Source of the DNA: an uncultured Collinsella sp.
GTDB taxonomy: Bacteria; Actinomycetota; Coriobacteriia; Coriobacteriales; Coriobacteriaceae
Assembly (NCBI GenBank): GCA_934654625.1
Contig: CAKUGM010000035.1
Coordinates: 1-16,524 of the forward strand
Direction: 5' to 3'
DNA: 16,524 nt
Below the pieces are notes generated by a model. That model had not been told where the DNA came from and ran no database searches. It saw nothing but the letters and a program-made list of their open reading frames with translations. The translations under genes and the position numbers were made by a program. Shown here piece after piece: positions 14,741 to 16,524 of the stretch (positions are counted from its first letter, which is position 1; each line of letters starts with the position of its first letter).

Positions 14741-14864
14741 GGCACTTTACAGCGTATGCTAAAGAGCGAGATTCCCGATTGTTTCCGTATATTCAAACAA
14801 ATCTGACGCGAAAATTCCCTCGTTTCAAACAGGAATCCAACAAACGAGCCAAAGAAACGCAAAG

Positions 14865-14898
14865 GGGAATAAAATCCCAGGTAAATAACCTGTTTACC
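14865..14898. repeat. Overlapping inverted repeats between cinA and recA
   Basis: GGGA/TCCC (14865-14868 with 14875-14878), CAGGT/ACCTG (14878-14882 with 14888-14892) and GGTAAA/TTTACC (14880-14885 with 14893-14898) overlap. The last two hairpins exclude each other. No U-run follows, so a simple terminator is unlikely; an operator or leader structure is possible. The rest of 14741-14990 holds no gene I can support. Confidence 0.45.
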
Positions 14899-14990
14899 AT
14901 TGAGCGAAAAAGGCTAGCAAGCGATGATGCGCCCGAGTGGCGCCCAGATTCACCCGACCTATAGTCAAAAATCAACCAAAGGAACAAAGG

Positions 14991-15503
14991 CTATCGAGAA
15001 AGTTCATCAAGAAGCATGTGCAGGGCTTCCAGACAAGCTTGAAAACGAACCTCTTGACGTCCCCCGGAGAAGACAAAGCGCTTGGAAGTCAGGCTGCCGG
15101 AAGAGCAGAGACCGATGTAGACGGTACCCACCGGATTTTCTTCCGTTCCACCGCCGGGGCCCGCATAACCAGTAAGGCTCACCGCAAGATCGGAACCGAA
15201 GAGATCGCGCGATCCTGACGCCATCTGTCGAGCGACCTCAAAGGAAACCTCGGTAACCTCTCGTATGGTTTGCTCGGATACCGATAGCAAGCGTTCCTTG
15301 ATCTGATTGGTATAGGTCACCGCGCCGCCCAGGAGCACGGCAGATGCGCCAGGAACAGAAGCGATACTCGATGAAACGAGACCGGCTGTCAGAGATTCGG
15401 CGCAAGAAAGCGTAAGGCCGCGCTCCCCGGCATGGCGAACGAGGTCGAGCGCGGCGTCATCGATATCATGCTGAAGTTGTTCCAGAGTATTCGGAGCGCA
15501 CAC
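14991..15503 (-). CDS. cinA: CinA C-terminal-type nicotinamide-nucleotide amidase
   Basis: This 170-residue protein consists only of the CinA C-terminal (PncC) domain. Family marks are LSCAESLTAGLVSSSIASVPGAS (about 32-54), including the conserved S-C-ESLT-G, VTYTNQIK, and the glycine loop GYAGPGGGT (about 112-120). PncC converts nicotinamide mononucleotide to nicotinic acid mononucleotide in the NAD salvage cycle. The N-terminal molybdopterin-binding-like domain of full CinA is absent, so pncC is an equally good name. The start is GTG at 15503, the only usable early start because a stop codon lies in frame just upstream; AGAGGGG is about 11 nt before it. It sits 17 nt after pgsA, and the pgsA-cinA-recA order is widespread. 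Any competence role of cinA is historical naming. Confidence 0.9.
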   Translation of the reverse strand: MCAPNTLEQLQHDIDDAALDLVRHAGERGLTLSCAESLTAGLVSSSIASVPGASAVLLGGAVTYTNQIKERLLSVSEQTIREVTEVSFEVARQMASGSRDLFGSDLAVSLTGYAGPGGGTEENPVGTVYIGLCSSGSLTSKRFVFSGGRQEVRFQACLEALHMLLDELSR

Positions 15504-15520
15504 AGCGCATCAGATCCCCT

Positions 15521-16150
15521 CTAAACGCGGAAAACAACCTTGCGGCAATTCCAGAAATACTGGATTCCCGACACAACCGTCAAAAAGACAGCAATAACCA
15601 TGAGCGCCTGGGAGAAGATCAGGAGCAGCGATGCAAACAAAATCCCATAGGCAAACAAAACAAAGGAGAGAAGGTACCCGCAAAGCGACACCATAGTGGT
15701 CGCGGTCTTCCATTTGCCAAGCTTATCGGCGGCAACGACCACACCATTGGCGCTAGCAACCATGCGCAGAGCGCTTACCAGGAACTCGCGCAGCAAGATA
15801 ATAAAGACAAACCAGATGTTCACCGTATTTTGCTGCAGCAAGATAAGCAGTGCGGAAAACACTAGCAGCTTATCGGCAATGGGATCGAGAAACTTACCGA
15901 AATCGGTAATCTCGTTACGAGAACGCGCGAGATAGCCGTCGACCTTATCGGTCAGGCTCAAGAGCATATATAGCACGAAAGCGGCGAGCGATAGAGCCGG
16001 ATCGAAATCAAAATCTCCTTGATGCGACAGCAGTGCGAGAACCATGAACAAAGGAATAAAAAGGATTCGGACGCACGTGATGACATTCGCAGGCGTCCAG
16101 ATGCTATTCAATTGCTTGTTTGATGCATCGGCCATGATATTTCTACTCAA
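15521..16150 (-). CDS. pgsA: CDP-diacylglycerol-glycerol-3-phosphate 3-phosphatidyltransferase
   Basis: The 209-residue membrane enzyme makes phosphatidylglycerol phosphate from CDP-diacylglycerol and glycerol 3-phosphate. The CDP-alcohol phosphotransferase motif is complete: D71-G72-x2-A75-R76-x8-G85-x3-D89-x3-D93 in DGYLARSRNEITDFGKFLDP. N-terminal WTPANVITCVRILFIP is typical of bacterial PgsA. About five to six hydrophobic helices follow. The start is uncertain. TTG at 16150 overlaps the rimO stop by 8 nt and has GGAG 6 nt upstream; ATG at 16135, five residues later, has no ribosome site. I give the TTG. cinA begins 17 nt after the stop. Confidence 0.93.
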   Translation of the reverse strand: MSRNIMADASNKQLNSIWTPANVITCVRILFIPLFMVLALLSHQGDFDFDPALSLAAFVLYMLLSLTDKVDGYLARSRNEITDFGKFLDPIADKLLVFSALLILLQQNTVNIWFVFIILLREFLVSALRMVASANGVVVAADKLGKWKTATTMVSLCGYLLSFVLFAYGILFASLLLIFSQALMVIAVFLTVVSGIQYFWNCRKVVFRV

Positions 16151-16524
16151 CTACCTCTCCAACGAGCTCATAACAGAAGCTATCGACAAAACGAACGTTC
16201 AAAACATCGCCAACGGTGGCATCGGTGATATCCAGATGGACGGCGCCGTCGGAATCGGGGGCCTGGAACCATGCGTGTCCGATAAGCTCGGGTCCGTCCT
16301 CCCCTTCTTCGATACCATCGACAATGACCAGGGAGGTCTCCCCCACATGCGAGGCCGTGGCGGCAAATCCAAGGGATTCCGCAAGGTCAATCGCGCGCTG
16401 GGTACGCTCATCCTTCGTCACCGCATCGAGCGGGGCAGGCATCTCGCTCGCACGCGTGCCCTCTTCGGGCGAATACGGAAAAACGCTCGTGTAGTCAAAG
16501 CCGATACGGTCCATGAAGGAAAGC
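16143..16524 (-). CDS. rimO: Ribosomal protein uS12 methylthiotransferase RimO, C-terminal part (5' end outside window)
   Basis: The frame is open to the window edge, so only about 126 C-terminal residues are seen. It begins LSFMDRIGFDYTSVFPYSPEEGTRA, the RimO-specific end of the radical-SAM domain (family F-YS-EEGT-A). It continues through a helical ERTQRAIDLAESLGF segment and ends in a TRAM domain of beta strands (VIVDGIEEGEDGPELIGHAW..., DVLNVRFVDSFCYELVGEV). RimO methylthiolates Asp88 of ribosomal protein S12 and is distinguished from MiaB by this tail. The ATG at 16514 is an internal Met, not the start. The stop overlaps the pgsA TTG. The radical-SAM cysteines lie outside the window. Confidence 0.9.
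   Translation of the reverse strand, partial: LSFMDRIGFDYTSVFPYSPEEGTRASEMPAPLDAVTKDERTQRAIDLAESLGFAATASHVGETSLVIVDGIEEGEDGPELIGHAWFQAPDSDGAVHLDITDATVGDVLNVRFVDSFCYELVGEVVE

Noticed and set aside
14779..14987. Short ORFs on both strands between cinA and recA
   Set aside because: No ribosome sites, no domains, and mutual overlap; they look like chance frames in a noncoding gap.
16194..16203. CGAACGTTC in rimO as a LexA box
   Set aside because: The half-sites lack the 4-nt spacer and lie inside coding sequence.

Overview
This window looks like a chromosomal segment from a low-to-mid GC actinobacterium, most likely class Coriobacteriia. That is an inference from gene content and order. The chain rimO-pgsA-cinA-recA-recX, with miaB-miaA-hflX and lexA/LysM/nrdR nearby, is an actinobacterial arrangement, while RNase Y (rny) and SpoVS, absent from mycobacteria and streptomycete-type clusters as far as I recall, point to the deep-branching Coriobacteriia. 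No mobile element, CRISPR array, rRNA or tRNA was recognised, and no genes look foreign apart from a possible remnant near the left end.

Layout, left to right: (1) the 3' end of a DegV-family gene (+), a strong bidirectional terminator, and a 332-nt stretch without a confident gene. (2) trxB (-) divergent from a GT28 MGDG-synthase/UgtP-like glycosyltransferase (+). (3) A leftward operon of a LysM membrane protein, nrdR and dut, whose end faces the glycosyltransferase gene. (4) A 150-bp divergent SOS control region with three LexA boxes spaced exactly 28 bp centre to centre. (5) lexA followed by a DUF1624/HGSNAT-like membrane protein (+), which overlaps the 3' end of hflX by 21 nt. (6) A leftward block rny - MutL-like GHL ATPase - spoVS - miaB - miaA - hflX, mostly with 4-nt overlaps or very short gaps, behind its own predicted promoter. 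(7) recA-recX behind a sigma70-type promoter with a perfect LexA palindrome in its spacer. (8) cinA (pncC), pgsA and the 3' part of rimO, leftward.

Functionally this is a DNA-damage neighbourhood. LexA and RecA form the SOS switch. The LysM protein matches the YneA/ChiZ/DivS class of SOS division inhibitors by position and architecture. NrdR and dUTPase control dNTP supply and purity, probably on the same transcript. Between the two SOS promoters lie RNA-decay and tRNA-modification genes (RNase Y, MiaB, MiaA) and the ribosome-rescue GTPase HflX.

The least understood protein is the ATPase between rny and spoVS. Its N-terminal half carries MutL/GHL-type ATP-binding motifs, but it has no MutL C-terminal region that I recognise. 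The best candidates for something undescribed are this ATPase, the SOS-coupled membrane acyltransferase-like gene behind lexA, and the evenly spaced triple operator.
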